Under the pieces are notes generated by a model that saw nothing but the letters and a program-made list of their open reading frames with translations, ran no database searches and had not been told where the DNA came from. Shown here in pieces: positions 49,901-58,292 of a stretch of 64,000 bases of DNA. Every line of letters starts with the position of its first letter. Positions within the stretch are counted from its first letter, which is position 1. Both the position numbers and the translations under genes were made by a program. Source of the stretch: Chlorohelix sp037138995 (lineage in GTDB: Bacteria; Chloroflexota; Chloroflexia; Chloroheliales; Chloroheliaceae); NCBI RefSeq assembly GCF_037138995.1, contig NZ_JBAXHI010000007.1, positions 68,168 through 132,167 on the forward strand. The letters run 5' to 3'.

Positions 49901-50556
49901 GCAGTACCGCGAATGAAGGGATGTTCGGGCGATAGTGCGCGTCGTCGGTGTTCTTGCACCAAATCTTGGTCTATCATAGCGCGAAGGTCGGCATCCTCTA
50001 TTTCCTCGATTTTGTTGATTTCATGGGAAGTGCGGAAGCCGTCAAAGAAATGGATAAAAGGAACGCGGGCTTTTAGGGTGGCGGAATGAGCTATAGCCGC
50101 GAAATCTTGCGCTTCTTGGACGCTGTTCGAGGAGAGCAACGCCCATCCGGTAGCGCGAACTGCCATCACATCGGCATGGTCGCCGAAGATGGAAAGCCCT
50201 TGCGCTGCCAGCGAACGTGCCGCCACATGGAACACGGTAGAGGTCAATTCACCGGCAATTTTGTACATATTAGGAATCATTAAAAGCAACCCTTGAGAAG
50301 CGGTGAAGGTTGAAGCAAGGGCGCCGGTTTGGAGCGCTCCGTGCAACGCGCCCGCCGCGCCGCCTTCAGATTGCATTTCTTCTACCATAGGAACAGTTCC
50401 CCAGATATTCTTTTTCCGGAGAGCAAAACGACTATCCGCCAATTCCCCCATAGCGGTGGAAGGCGTGATTGGATAAACTGCTAGTACTTCACTTAATTTG
50501 TAGGCTACGTTTCCAGCAGCTTCATTGCCGTCAACCATTACCTGTTTGCGAGCCAT
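46948..50556 (-). CDS. nifJ: Pyruvate:ferredoxin (flavodoxin) oxidoreductase, single chain
   Basis: The enzyme splits pyruvate to acetyl-CoA and CO2 and reduces ferredoxin. The 1202-residue protein has all domains of the single-chain type: pyruvate/TPP-binding N-terminus (YPITPSTAMGELAD), the CoA/transketolase-like middle, two [4Fe-4S] ferredoxin motifs (CIQCGKCVMVCPHAAI and CTSCALCIEVCPVKDK), a further cluster-binding Cys pair (FSGACSGCGETPY) and the C-terminal TPP domain GGDGWAYDIGYGGLDHVL...TEVYSNTGGQASKAT. The ATG at 50556 has AAAGGGG upstream. It appears monocistronic and fits anaerobic or reductive carbon metabolism. Confidence 0.97.
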   Translation of the reverse strand: MARKQVMVDGNEAAGNVAYKLSEVLAVYPITPSTAMGELADSRFALRKKNIWGTVPMVEEMQSEGGAAGALHGALQTGALASTFTASQGLLLMIPNMYKIAGELTSTVFHVAARSLAAQGLSIFGDHADVMAVRATGWALLSSNSVQEAQDFAAIAHSATLKARVPFIHFFDGFRTSHEINKIEEIEDADLRAMIDQDLVQEHRRRALSPEHPFIRGTAQNPDVYFQGRESANPYYLNCPEIVQDAMDKFASITGRQYKLYDYVGAPNAERVIVVMGSGAETVEETVKYLNELGEQVGVLKIHLYRPFSVKHLLQALPATVKTIAVLDRTKEPGSGGEPLYLDIVGALSEGGKDLGYDSHAIKVVGGRYGLSSKEFTPAMVKGVFDELTKAEPLNHFTVGINDDVTFTSLSYDPHFSIEKDSTVRCVFWGLGSDGTVGANKNSIKIIGEETDNYAQGYFNFDSKKSGTVTNSHLRFGPNPIHAAYLISEADFLACHQFGFLEKYDVVKNARQGGVFLLNTSYGPEEVWNYIPVKTQQAIIDKKLKFYVIDGQQVASDTGMGGRVNTIMQTCFFALSGVLPKDQAIAKIKESIKKSYSKRGEAVVQKNYLAVDQTLANLREVQVPTEVSGSLVIRDAVVAGAPDFVRDVLGQMISLEGDALPVSAMPIDGTYPSGSSQWEKRNLATDLPVWEQDICIQCGKCVMVCPHAAIRQKVYDPALLESASPTFKSTEARFKEFGDKLYTLQVAPEDCTSCALCIEVCPVKDKKQPGRKALNFAPQLPLREPEKANWDFFLSLPEVDRTSLTFGSIKNSQLLQPLFEFSGACSGCGETPYIKLLTQLFGDRSHIANATGCSSIFGGNLPTTPWSYNRQGRGPAWSNSLFEDNAEFGLGMRLALDKQLEYVQELLPKLADVLGDDLVEGLLKADQSGELGLKEQRERVELLKQKLQPVLEVTSLEDSRYTYMKDLSVLADILVRRSVWIVGGDGWAYDIGYGGLDHVLASGRNVKVLVLDTEVYSNTGGQASKATPLSAVAKFASKGKAKPKKDLGLLAMSYGSVYVARVSMGANDQQTLNAFLEAEAYDGPAIIIAYSHCIAHGIDMRKGLEQQKLAVQSGDWPIYRFNPEKAELGETPFLLDSKDPTTTFEEYSKNEGRYQVLANNGQKEEAAEMLKQADADVKKRWQFYKNLANMYKTEADGDNTKN

Positions 50557-50746
50557 TTAAACACCCCTTTTTTGCATGTTGCCATATTACGAATACTCAT
50601 TGTTTTTGTTGACTCCAGATTAATTCTTAACGGTTAAAACTAGGGTAAACAAAGGTAAACAAAGAGTAAATCTACAATAGGCAAAAACGTTCCGCGAAAA
50701 TAAATTATACGAGCATCGGAATCGGTTAAATATGTTACTGTATAGG

Positions 50747-51970
50747 CTACTCTGCATATACCAACCGCCCTTTGCGCCAAGAAACTATTAATACATCCTG
50801 CTGATTTAAAGCTTCATGCGTGCTACCGCTTATCCAAGGTTGGAAATAGCTTTTGATGATTCCATCATTCAAAGAGCTTTCTTCCAACGCTGCCCGCAGT
50901 TTCTCGCGGTTGTCGGCGCTACCCGGCTTCCTGAGCGCAGCTATCAGCAAGCGGGTAGCGTCATAACTCTGCGCCACCCCACCGGGAAAATCAATCGTAT
51001 CGGTGTTAAAAAACCGTTTGTAGCGATTGATAAAATCGGTGTAGCGGGCGTTTTGGTTCTCGATAAAGGTTTGGGGCAGAAAGATATTTTCGGCGATTAC
51101 CGGCAAGCCTTTGCCAAAACTTAAAAGGCTTAGGTTGTTGCTACCCGCAATCGGGATAATAAAATCATGTTCTGCCAGCAGCGCCCGCAGTTGCCCACAG
51201 GTTGGAGCGCTGCCCCAGAAGAAAATAGCTTCAGGCGCTGTTGCTTTTACGCGGTTGGCATATTCTTTCTGGCTTTCGTTCTTATCGTCAGTATAAAACG
51301 GCTCATCAAAAACCGGGCTGATATTTTTGCTTTTTAAAAATGTCTGCCAAGTCTTACGCCCTTCTTGACCCGCCTTGCTGCTATCGGTAATCAGGGCGTA
51401 ACGGCTATAACCGCGTTTCTGGAAAAAACTTTGAAGTGCTTCGAACTGCTCAACATCTGACGCTGCTAGGCGAAAGACATAACTGTTGTCGTTCTGGGTA
51501 ATTCGCTGGCTGGAGGCAACCGTAACCAGCCAAGGCACTTGCCATTGATTTGCCAGTGGCGCTTCCGCCAACCCTACCTCATCACTGACTGTCCCAATAA
51601 TGGCGACGACCCGCTCCTTATCCACCAAATCCGCTAACACTACCTTTGCCATGTCCGGGCTGGATTGGTCGTTGCGTTCTATCAATGAGATTTTACGCCC
51701 GTTCAGCCAGCCGTTTTGCTTTAGCTCGTCCAATGCCAGCAACACCCCACGCCGCATCGCCGCTGCGTAAGCCGCGTTTGCGCCGGTGAGCGGACCCACC
51801 AACCCGATTTTAATATCGCCGGTGCCGTTCCCCACCACCGGGCTAGGCTGAATATTGGGTATGGCAGTAGCGGTTACTTCCTCGCTACAGCCAGCCGCCA
51901 ACAATACTATTAGCAGAGCCAGCAAAGCCCGAAACTCTTTCAAATTATAGTTCCCTTTCAGTCTATACAT
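50747..51970 (-). CDS. Branched-chain amino acid-type ABC substrate-binding lipoprotein
   Basis: The 407-residue protein starts with a signal sequence and lipobox (LLIVLLAAGCSEE). The type I periplasmic binding fold of the LivJ group follows: IKIGLVGPLTGANAAYAAAMRRGVLLALDELKQNG, IIGTVSDEVGLAEAPLANQWQVPWL, and the second lobe around YALITDSSKAGQEG. No permease or ATPase gene is adjacent, so it is an orphan that may serve a distant transporter or act as a sensor. The ATG at 51970 follows AGGAA. Confidence 0.88.
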   Translation of the reverse strand: MYRLKGNYNLKEFRALLALLIVLLAAGCSEEVTATAIPNIQPSPVVGNGTGDIKIGLVGPLTGANAAYAAAMRRGVLLALDELKQNGWLNGRKISLIERNDQSSPDMAKVVLADLVDKERVVAIIGTVSDEVGLAEAPLANQWQVPWLVTVASSQRITQNDNSYVFRLAASDVEQFEALQSFFQKRGYSRYALITDSSKAGQEGRKTWQTFLKSKNISPVFDEPFYTDDKNESQKEYANRVKATAPEAIFFWGSAPTCGQLRALLAEHDFIIPIAGSNNLSLLSFGKGLPVIAENIFLPQTFIENQNARYTDFINRYKRFFNTDTIDFPGGVAQSYDATRLLIAALRKPGSADNREKLRAALEESSLNDGIIKSYFQPWISGSTHEALNQQDVLIVSWRKGRLVYAE

Positions 51971-52134
51971 TTTAGCATTCCTAGCACGTCATGGCAAAGT
52001 AAAATCGTGATTTTAATCACGTAGCTTTAAGAGCAAATACATAGTCGGTTTGAGCTTGCAGCGGTTAAGATAGAGGTATAAGTAATACTATTATAAAATC
52101 CAATTCTTCGATGGTTTTTCTCTATACTACTTCC

Positions 52135-52180
52135 AAAAATAAAAGAACCGCCGATTAGTAGCAGCGATTCTTTTTATTTT
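52135..52180 (-). terminator. Terminator after the secreted hydrolase gene
   Basis: AAAATAAAAGAA-CCGC (to 52151) pairs with GCG-TTCTTTTTATTTT (52164-52180). Both strands end in T-rich runs. It lies about 30 bases after the 52213 stop. Confidence 0.75.
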
Positions 52181-52212
52181 CCCGTTTCAAGAACGGTTAA
52201 AGCAAGGGGGTT

Positions 52213-53304
52213 TTATGATACCTGATGCAAGATTTGGCGACCGCTAGAATCTATGCCGCCGTTGGTGCGCTGCGAACCGTATGCCCATATATCAGAACCG
52301 CCCTTGAAATGGTAGTTGAACGCGCCAACTGCCACTTTCCAATAGAGCCACCAATCTAGCGCGTCCAGCGTACCACCGACCAAGATATTGTAGTTGGTCA
52401 TTGGGGCGTAATGGTCAGCGTTCAGGTTGATGTCAGTATAGGAAACCACCGTGATAAGCTGGCGGTGGGTTACTTGCGGAATCGCGTTATACAGGTTTTG
52501 AGGGTCACTTCCGGCTACCGTATCGTTGTCGCCTTTAATCAGGGTGTACCAGATTGAGGCGGGGATGGTGTTAGCTCCTGCAATGGCATCATCGCTGCAA
52601 ACACCGCCGTTGTTATTGCTGAAGTTGTTGGCGATGATGGCGGTAGGGGCGATGTAGGCGCTGTTGGTGGTCATGCGGGCTGCCAACGCTTCTACTTTCG
52701 CGCCCATAGAATGCCCCCACCACGCTACTTTGGGCGGGTTGCTGGCTTTGCCGCTCAACTTATTATTGATGGTCTTTTTAATACCATCCAGAAATTCACC
52801 TGCCATTCGGCTGTGTTGGCAATCCACTATTCCCGTATCGGTGTCAATGAAAAGGGTGATGTAACCTTTGAGGGTGAAGTGGCGCAACAACTGGTCGTAA
52901 TTGCTGGTGCTATCGAGAAACTTGCCGGGACTTACTGCAATTACCGGGAAGCCCCCCGTTGGTACTGTTCCGGTTGGCACAAGATAAGTAACGGCGGTTG
53001 GATAGAGCGCCAACCCTTGCATATGCCAAATATTATAAGTGTTCACCGAATAGCTGGAATAGGCATAGACATCGCTACCGGGATTAGCCGGGTCGTGCGA
53101 TTGGGTTGGACCTGTTACAGCGGCAAGGGGCGCGTTGGCTGGTGCGGCTAATAGCGATTTTACCAGAAATTGTTGACGGTCAAGGGCAGCAACTGGAGAG
53201 TAGGCTTGCGTTGTTGTTGGCGCAAAAGCACACAGTCCCAACATCATCGCCAGACTCATTAATCCAAACAGAGCGGCGCGTCTTATTACCTGTTTCTTCA
53301 TCAT
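52213..53304 (-). CDS. Secreted alpha/beta hydrolase
   Basis: The 363-residue protein has a signal peptide (KKQVIRRAALFGLMSLAMMLGLCAFAPTTTQA) and an alpha/beta hydrolase domain. The nucleophile elbow is WWGHSMGAK, the Asp is probably in LIKGDNDTVAG and the His in LNADHYAP. The strand-turn FPVIAVSPGKFL places the oxyanion region. It resembles cutinase-like or chlorophyllase-like esterases; the substrate is unknown. The start is ATG 53304 because GGAGG lies eleven bases before it, inside the longer reading. It stands alone with its own terminator. Confidence 0.8.
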   Translation of the reverse strand: MMKKQVIRRAALFGLMSLAMMLGLCAFAPTTTQAYSPVAALDRQQFLVKSLLAAPANAPLAAVTGPTQSHDPANPGSDVYAYSSYSVNTYNIWHMQGLALYPTAVTYLVPTGTVPTGGFPVIAVSPGKFLDSTSNYDQLLRHFTLKGYITLFIDTDTGIVDCQHSRMAGEFLDGIKKTINNKLSGKASNPPKVAWWGHSMGAKVEALAARMTTNSAYIAPTAIIANNFSNNNGGVCSDDAIAGANTIPASIWYTLIKGDNDTVAGSDPQNLYNAIPQVTHRQLITVVSYTDINLNADHYAPMTNYNILVGGTLDALDWWLYWKVAVGAFNYHFKGGSDIWAYGSQRTNGGIDSSGRQILHQVS

Positions 53305-53562
53305 AACAGTAGATACCTCCATACTCGTTGAGCATTTGGCGGCTACATTGCCGCACTACGTTTCCAATCAGACACACTAGCGAGAGTGAATCCTAGGATT
53401 TATACTGCAATAAATGAATTTTACCTTAGAATAGGTTAAATTAGCAAATACCATAATTTAGGAAATTTTGAGACTTGGCTTTCTTAATTTGCGATTGAGG
53501 GGGTTTCAGGCAACCAGCGTGAGCAAGTTGCCCTTAGAGCTACTAGGTTAAACGCTAAACGA

Positions 53563-54471
53563 TCAGATTAGACGCGCATCGGCTACGTATAACGCCTTTG
53601 CGATTTGCGCCGCTACCGCCGCATTATTCTTGAGCAGCGCAATGTTGAGGGTGAGACTCTTGCCGCCCGTTTCGCGGCTGACCGCTTCCAGCAAGAATGG
53701 CGTAACTGCTTTGCCCTTGATTCCTGCCGTTACCGCCTGTTGCAATGCCGCTTCGATGGCGCGATTAATTTCGTCTGCCGAAAGCGCTGCGGAAGCGGGC
53801 GGCGGCACAACTACTACCAAGCCCCCGTTAAAGCCCAATTCCCATTGGGTGCGGGCGATTGCCGCAACTTCTTCGGGGCTATCGGCGCGTAGCTCAAGGC
53901 TGATGCCGCTGTGGGCGGTGTAAAAAGCGGGAAGCTCGTTTGTGCCGTAGCCTATTACGGGTACACCCTGCGTTTCGAGGTATTCCATCGTCAGTTCAAG
54001 GTCGAGGATTGCCTTTGCCCCCGCGCAAACTACCAGAACGGGGGTACGCGCCAGTTCGGTTAGGTCTGCGCTAATGTCGAAGGTTTGCGCTGCGCCGCGA
54101 TGTACGCCCCCGATGCCTCCAGTGGCAAAGACTTTGATTCCCGCCATTTGGGCTGCAATCATGGTGGCGGCAACGGTGGTTCCTCCGGTTGTGCCATGCG
54201 CCAGTGTTGCCGCAAAATCGCGCCGACTGACTTTCGCCACACTCTTTGCAGTTGCCAGTTTTTCGAGCGCATCTGTGCTAAGTCCCACTTTAATTTTGCC
54301 GTCCATCAAAGCGATGGTGGCGGGGTTTGCTCCGTTTTGGCGTATGGTTTCTTCCAAAGTACGGGCAGTCTGGATATTCTCAGGGTAGGGCAACCCGTGA
54401 GAGATTACGGTTGATTCGAGCGCAACGGCGGGTTGGCGTACTTCCTCGCCGATTTCGAGGTATTTTTGCAT
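53563..54471 (-). CDS. psuG: Pseudouridine-5'-phosphate glycosidase
   Basis: The enzyme cleaves pseudouridine 5'-phosphate to uracil and ribose 5-phosphate in RNA-nucleoside breakdown. The 302-residue product has the family start VALESTVISHGLPYPEN, the catalytic Lys in VSRRDF/ALMDGKIKVGL, and GTTGGTTVAATMIAA, FATGGIGGVHRGA and NELPAFYT. I start at ATG 54471; a GTG at 54519 would add sixteen residues. No psuK kinase is adjacent. A decayed second copy of the N-terminal part lies at 29828-29938. Confidence 0.94.
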   Translation of the reverse strand: MQKYLEIGEEVRQPAVALESTVISHGLPYPENIQTARTLEETIRQNGANPATIALMDGKIKVGLSTDALEKLATAKSVAKVSRRDFAATLAHGTTGGTTVAATMIAAQMAGIKVFATGGIGGVHRGAAQTFDISADLTELARTPVLVVCAGAKAILDLELTMEYLETQGVPVIGYGTNELPAFYTAHSGISLELRADSPEEVAAIARTQWELGFNGGLVVVVPPPASAALSADEINRAIEAALQQAVTAGIKGKAVTPFLLEAVSRETGGKSLTLNIALLKNNAAVAAQIAKALYVADARLI

Positions 54472-54600
54472 TATATAAAGCTTTCTGTCTGTAATATATA
54501 TACACTCTCCAACTTCCACACAAGTTTGAAGGTGTATATTAGGTTATATTATAAATCAAAGAGCTTACAATGCAGTATCAAAGAGGGTTTAGAAGCTGTC

Positions 54601-56199
54601 TTAATAACAACGTAAATTTGGCTCCTGCTGGTTGGAGGAGGGGTCATAGCGATAAAACCACACTTCGAGCGGACCACGTGACTCCATGTAGAGTCCCCTG
54701 CAAAAGCGGGCTACCGGAACCCATCCCTCTTTTAGCGAGTCGGGTAGCGCGGTGATATAAACTTTTCGCCCTTCGCTCCTCAGTTTTTCTACCTGTGCCA
54801 CTAGCGAATCATTTTGGATACGGATTCCGCTATACTTTGGGGCGTATTCTTGCATATAGAATATCAAATAAGGAATTTGGTCGTTGATGACGATTGTAGT
54901 ATCGGCTGGTTTCAGATTCTCGTTCACGTATCGCGCTAAACGCTGCCCAATTGGGGGGCTATCCCGATGCTCCCAAGCTAACGGGACGGTGATTATTCCC
55001 AACGCAACTATCATTACTAACGCTGCACTATATCCCGCAAAGCGTTTGGCGGGTAGCCCAAGTGCCACCATCACGCAGGTAATTGCTATCAAGGGTAAAT
55101 CATAACGTGCCAAATCCACATCGTTACCAAGCAATATCCATAACAAGTAGGGCAAACCCCATAAGCCCGCCAGCAATGCCATATTTCGGTTTGAAGCTTT
55201 TAGTAAACGGGCAATGCCAATAGTTGCCAAAAACAGCAAACAGAGGGTAGGAAGAAGCCGAAGCCAAGTTGCGCCAATCCACCAACCGCCAAAACCGTAA
55301 ACCAAGGTGGTTTCAAGCATTCGCACCGGGCGCGTTAGCAAGTTGTGGTCGGTTGTAATGCTGCCGCCCCATTCGGTGTAGTGACCGCTCAGATGGTTGG
55401 TAGTAGCATCAAAAAAGCCCTTGCCTTCCATCAAGATTTGCCAGCATAGCCATAGTTCGGTAGATAGTATCAAACCGCCTAGCACAAACACCAACATAGC
55501 GGGATAATTCCAATGACCTGCTTTTTGCTTTCGAGTTTTCCAAGCGGCATAAAACAGCGGGAGTAAAAGCGTTACGTAAGATAGACGTACACCCAGCATT
55601 AGCCCACCCAATATAGCTGCTGGTAACAGGTATTTCCATGCGTTTTTCGGCATTAGCAGCGAACGCCAGCATAGCCATAGCATTGTTGCGCCAAGCAAAA
55701 GAGCCAGCGGGTCGCTGAATATTTCGCTGCCGCCCAACCATGAGAGCGGAACTAGCAGCCATACCGCTGCTGCAACTATTCCAGCCAATTGCGCCTCTCG
55801 TTTGGTTGCTCCGGTAGCTTCTTTCCAGCCAATTGCTACTCCTGCCAGGGGCAAAATTGTCAGAACAGATGCAACTACAGACAACAGGTGTAAGGCATCC
55901 GCCGGGTTCGCGCTAAACCAGCGGAACAGGCTTCCAAACCAGAGGTAAACCGGGTATCCGGGCCAATGTGGGCGCATCTCTAACACCGAATACCGCACCA
56001 GTCCGCGAGTAAAGAAAATCCCATCCCGCGATTCAACAAAAGTCGGTATAGTCCATAGCCTGACTACTAGCCCTGCAAGGCTAAGTATAATTAGCGGTAA
56101 TGCTTCACCCAAAACCCTATAATTTTTCGTCTGTCGGCTTTTGGATAGCAGATGATTCTGAGACTGTTCAGGTTTGTTTTTGTCAGATGCGCCCAACAT
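54601..56199 (-). CDS. Polytopic membrane protein, GT-C glycosyltransferase-like
   Basis: The 532-residue protein has about ten to twelve membrane segments. The first loop carries the acidic motif ESRDGIFFTRGLVRY followed by HWPGYPVYLW, the arrangement of GT-C/ArnT-like transferases that use lipid-linked sugars. The C-terminal 90 residues (NENLKPADTTIVINDQIPYLIFYMQEYAPKY) are soluble. The donor and acceptor are unknown. AGGGAA precedes the ATG at 56199. A strong hairpin lies directly upstream, separating it from the repeat protein gene. Confidence 0.75.
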   Translation of the reverse strand: MLGASDKNKPEQSQNHLLSKSRQTKNYRVLGEALPLIILSLAGLVVRLWTIPTFVESRDGIFFTRGLVRYSVLEMRPHWPGYPVYLWFGSLFRWFSANPADALHLLSVVASVLTILPLAGVAIGWKEATGATKREAQLAGIVAAAVWLLVPLSWLGGSEIFSDPLALLLGATMLWLCWRSLLMPKNAWKYLLPAAILGGLMLGVRLSYVTLLLPLFYAAWKTRKQKAGHWNYPAMLVFVLGGLILSTELWLCWQILMEGKGFFDATTNHLSGHYTEWGGSITTDHNLLTRPVRMLETTLVYGFGGWWIGATWLRLLPTLCLLFLATIGIARLLKASNRNMALLAGLWGLPYLLWILLGNDVDLARYDLPLIAITCVMVALGLPAKRFAGYSAALVMIVALGIITVPLAWEHRDSPPIGQRLARYVNENLKPADTTIVINDQIPYLIFYMQEYAPKYSGIRIQNDSLVAQVEKLRSEGRKVYITALPDSLKEGWVPVARFCRGLYMESRGPLEVWFYRYDPSSNQQEPNLRCY

Positions 56200-56221
56200 T
56201 TTTAGTTCCCTAAAAGAAATA

Positions 56222-56257
56222 GCTTACTATCAGGGAAAATACTACCTGATAGTAAGC
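56222..56257 (-). terminator. Long hairpin after the repeat-protein gene
   Basis: GCTTACTATCAGG (56222-56234) and CCTGATAGTAAGC (56245-56257) form a perfect 13-bp stem. On the minus strand TATTTCTTTT follows, which makes it the likely terminator of the 56306 gene. Confidence 0.7.
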
Positions 56258-56305
56258 GGTGACAAATATTATTGCCGTTTGTTTAACCCAAGCTATAAGA
56301 TAAGC

Positions 56306-57193
56306 TTATGAGCGTCGAGAGACAGTTGTTTTGGCAGGAGTTGTTGATTTGCTCTCCTTGCTACCGCTAGTCTCCTTTGTTGTAGTCGGAGTCACGGTTG
56401 GAGTTTTGGCACGAGTAGTAACGGTTTTGCTCTCTTTGCTGCTGCTGTCATCTTTAGAAGATGAATGGGTTGGCGTTGCCGTCGGAACCTGGGTTGCAGT
56501 CGGTACCGGTGCAGGAGTGGCAACGCAAGGGATAATAGCTCCATTATAGTCGTAGCACGGAACCGGGGTTGCAGTCGGTAACGGCGTAGGAGTGGCAGCG
56601 CAAGGGATAATAGCTCCATTATAGTCGTAGCACGGAACCGGAGTTGCAGTCGGTACCGGTGCAGGAGTGGCAGCGCAAGGGATAATAGCTCCATTATAGT
56701 CGTAGCACGGAACCGGAGTTGCAGTCGGTAACGGCGTAGGAGTGGTGCAACCATTATCACTGCTGCTATCGTCTTTGGACGAGTGAGTTGACTCAGGGCT
56801 TGGGGTACCAGTTTCTTTGCTGCTATCGTCTTTGGACGAGTGAGTTGACTCAGGGCTTGGGGTACCAGTTTCTTTGCCGCTGCTGTCTTTGGACGAGTGA
56901 GTTGACTCAGGGCTTGGGGTACCAGTTTCTTTGCCGCTGCTGTCTTTGGATGAGTGAGTTGACTCAGGGCTTGAGGTGCCGGTTTCTTTGCCGCTGCTGT
57001 CTTTGGATGAGTGAGTTGTGGAGGGGGTTAGACAATTATCTTTGTTATTGTGCTCGCTAGATGCAGTGGGAGTAGGCGTACTTAAAACTTCGTAGCAAGC
57101 GAGCGCAGTAATGGTACTAAATGGCAAAGCGACGAATGCCAGTAAAAGCAGCAGCCCTTGAAAAGCGGCTTTTTTCTTCTTAACCTTAATCAT
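56306..57193 (-). CDS. Secreted Thr/Ser/Pro-rich protein with two repeat blocks
   Basis: The 295-residue protein has a signal peptide (KKKAAFQGLLLLLAFVALPFSTITALA). Five copies of a 19-residue unit THSSKDSSGKETGTPSPES follow, then three copies of a 25-residue unit containing PTATPVPCYDYNGAIIPC, then a basic Ser/Thr/Lys tail. It has no domain that I recognise. The composition suggests an extended, possibly glycosylated cell-surface or secreted protein. The paired Cys in each 25-residue unit (CYDYNGAIIPC) could close small loops. AAAGGA precedes the ATG at 57193. Confidence 0.75.
   Translation of the reverse strand: MIKVKKKKAAFQGLLLLLAFVALPFSTITALACYEVLSTPTPTASSEHNNKDNCLTPSTTHSSKDSSGKETGTSSPESTHSSKDSSGKETGTPSPESTHSSKDSSGKETGTPSPESTHSSKDDSSKETGTPSPESTHSSKDDSSSDNGCTTPTPLPTATPVPCYDYNGAIIPCAATPAPVPTATPVPCYDYNGAIIPCAATPTPLPTATPVPCYDYNGAIIPCVATPAPVPTATQVPTATPTHSSSKDDSSSKESKTVTTRAKTPTVTPTTTKETSGSKESKSTTPAKTTVSRRS
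56495..56735 (-). repeat. Three tandem 75-bp repeats
   Basis: A 75-base unit encoding 25 residues occurs three times. The marker GGGATAATAGCTCCATTATAG recurs at exactly 75-base spacing near 56530, 56605 and 56680. The copies differ by a few bases. Confidence 0.9.
56761..57025 (-). repeat. Five tandem 57-bp repeats
   Basis: A 57-base unit encoding 19 residues occurs five times, the last one partial. GAGTGAGTTG recurs at about 56781, 56838, 56895, 56952 and 57009. Such repeats can change in number between strains. Confidence 0.9.
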
Positions 57194-57589
57194 TGAAAGA
57201 CAAATCCTTTCTGGAACACAACTGAATAAAAACTATGATGCTAAGAGAAATTCCAAGCATATATATGAGAATATAAATTATATATAACTCGATTGAAATT
57301 GTTACGAGAAATACACATAGATTTGGGAAAAATATCAAAGTAACAATATTTTTCTAATATTTTTCAGAACGAGGCTTACTACCTCAAAATGAGGCTCCAG
57401 AATTTCGATTATTGCTATGATAGCAGACAATTTACAAAATTGCCATAATTTTGATATAGCCAAAAGTACTATAGTACCATGACCTTTAGTACCATATGTT
57501 TTACAGAATAGCTATTTAGCGTATAAATTTCCCCGATTCTCCAATTAGATTGTATATAATTACTAACCCTAACAAGGTTGTCCTTTTAC
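57194..57589. other. AT-rich intergenic region with a palindrome
   Basis: These 396 bases have no gene that I can see. GTACTATAGTAC (57466-57477) is a perfect palindrome, followed by a near repeat (TAGTACCAT twice). It may be an operator, but it lies past the 3' end of the HAD gene and upstream of the repeat protein gene, so only the latter could use it. Confidence 0.4.
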
Positions 57590-58270
57590 TTAACTCAACA
57601 GCAATTCCCAGATATAATCCACGCTTAATGTTTCAAGGGTTTGTAGTACAGCGGTTGCGCCTGTCCGCTTAAAAAGTTCTACTCTACTTAAATCAGGGTC
57701 ATAGGCAATGGTACGCATTCCCGCCCGATGCGCCCCTTCAATCCCCATCGTTCCGTCTTCTATAACAAGGCATTTCTCAGGGGCAATTTCCAACTTTTCG
57801 GCGGCTTTCAAAAACACTTCAGGATGCGGTTTACCATTTGTGGTATCCTCCGCCACCACCGTTCCAGAAAAATAATTCTGGCTGCCCGGATTGCTGTTAA
57901 ACACCAGTTCCAGATTTTTTGCGGGTGAGCCTGTGGCTATCCCTTGTTTGAAACCAGCTTCTTTCAATTGTTGTAGCAAACGCGCTACTCCGGGTAGAAA
58001 CGGAATACCAACTTTTTCGGCTTTTCCCCTGAAAGCGGCATCCTTTAAAAGGCTCAGCTTATGCAATTCCTCATAACTGGCTTCGGAAAAATGGGGCTTA
58101 AATATTTCGATAGTGGGCATGCCACTTGTTCGGAAAAAATCTTCTTCCGTAAATTGTATGCCTCGCGAAGTCATAAAATCTGTTAGTACCTCAAAATGGA
58201 TTGGCATAGTATCAACCATTGTGCCGTCCAAATCCCAGATTACCCCGTAACCGTTAAGGTTAGTTGACAT
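57590..58270 (-). CDS. HAD-superfamily sugar phosphatase/phosphoglucomutase-like hydrolase
   Basis: The 226-residue protein is a HAD subfamily IA member. The nucleophile motif is DLDGTMVDT, with Thr/Ser in IATGSPAKN, Lys in NGKPHPEVF and the Asp pair in VIEDGTMGIEGA. It has a helical cap domain. Relatives include beta-phosphoglucomutase and sugar phosphatases. The gene starts 22 bases after the FGGY kinase gene with GGAG as ribosome site, so both act in one operon, probably on a sugar or polyol phosphate. Confidence 0.88.
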   Translation of the reverse strand: MSTNLNGYGVIWDLDGTMVDTMPIHFEVLTDFMTSRGIQFTEEDFFRTSGMPTIEIFKPHFSEASYEELHKLSLLKDAAFRGKAEKVGIPFLPGVARLLQQLKEAGFKQGIATGSPAKNLELVFNSNPGSQNYFSGTVVAEDTTNGKPHPEVFLKAAEKLEIAPEKCLVIEDGTMGIEGAHRAGMRTIAYDPDLSRVELFKRTGATAVLQTLETLSVDYIWELLLS

Positions 58271-58292
58271 AATTCTCCTTTTGATAAATTGG

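Noticed and set aside
56392..56760. Out-of-frame ORFs within the repeat gene encoding regular repeats
   Set aside because: They are frame shadows of the tandem DNA repeats; only the frame with signal peptide and ribosome site is credible.
56495..57025. Evenly spaced repeats that could suggest a CRISPR array
   Set aside because: The units are contiguous without variable spacers and lie in frame within a coding sequence, so they are protein repeats.
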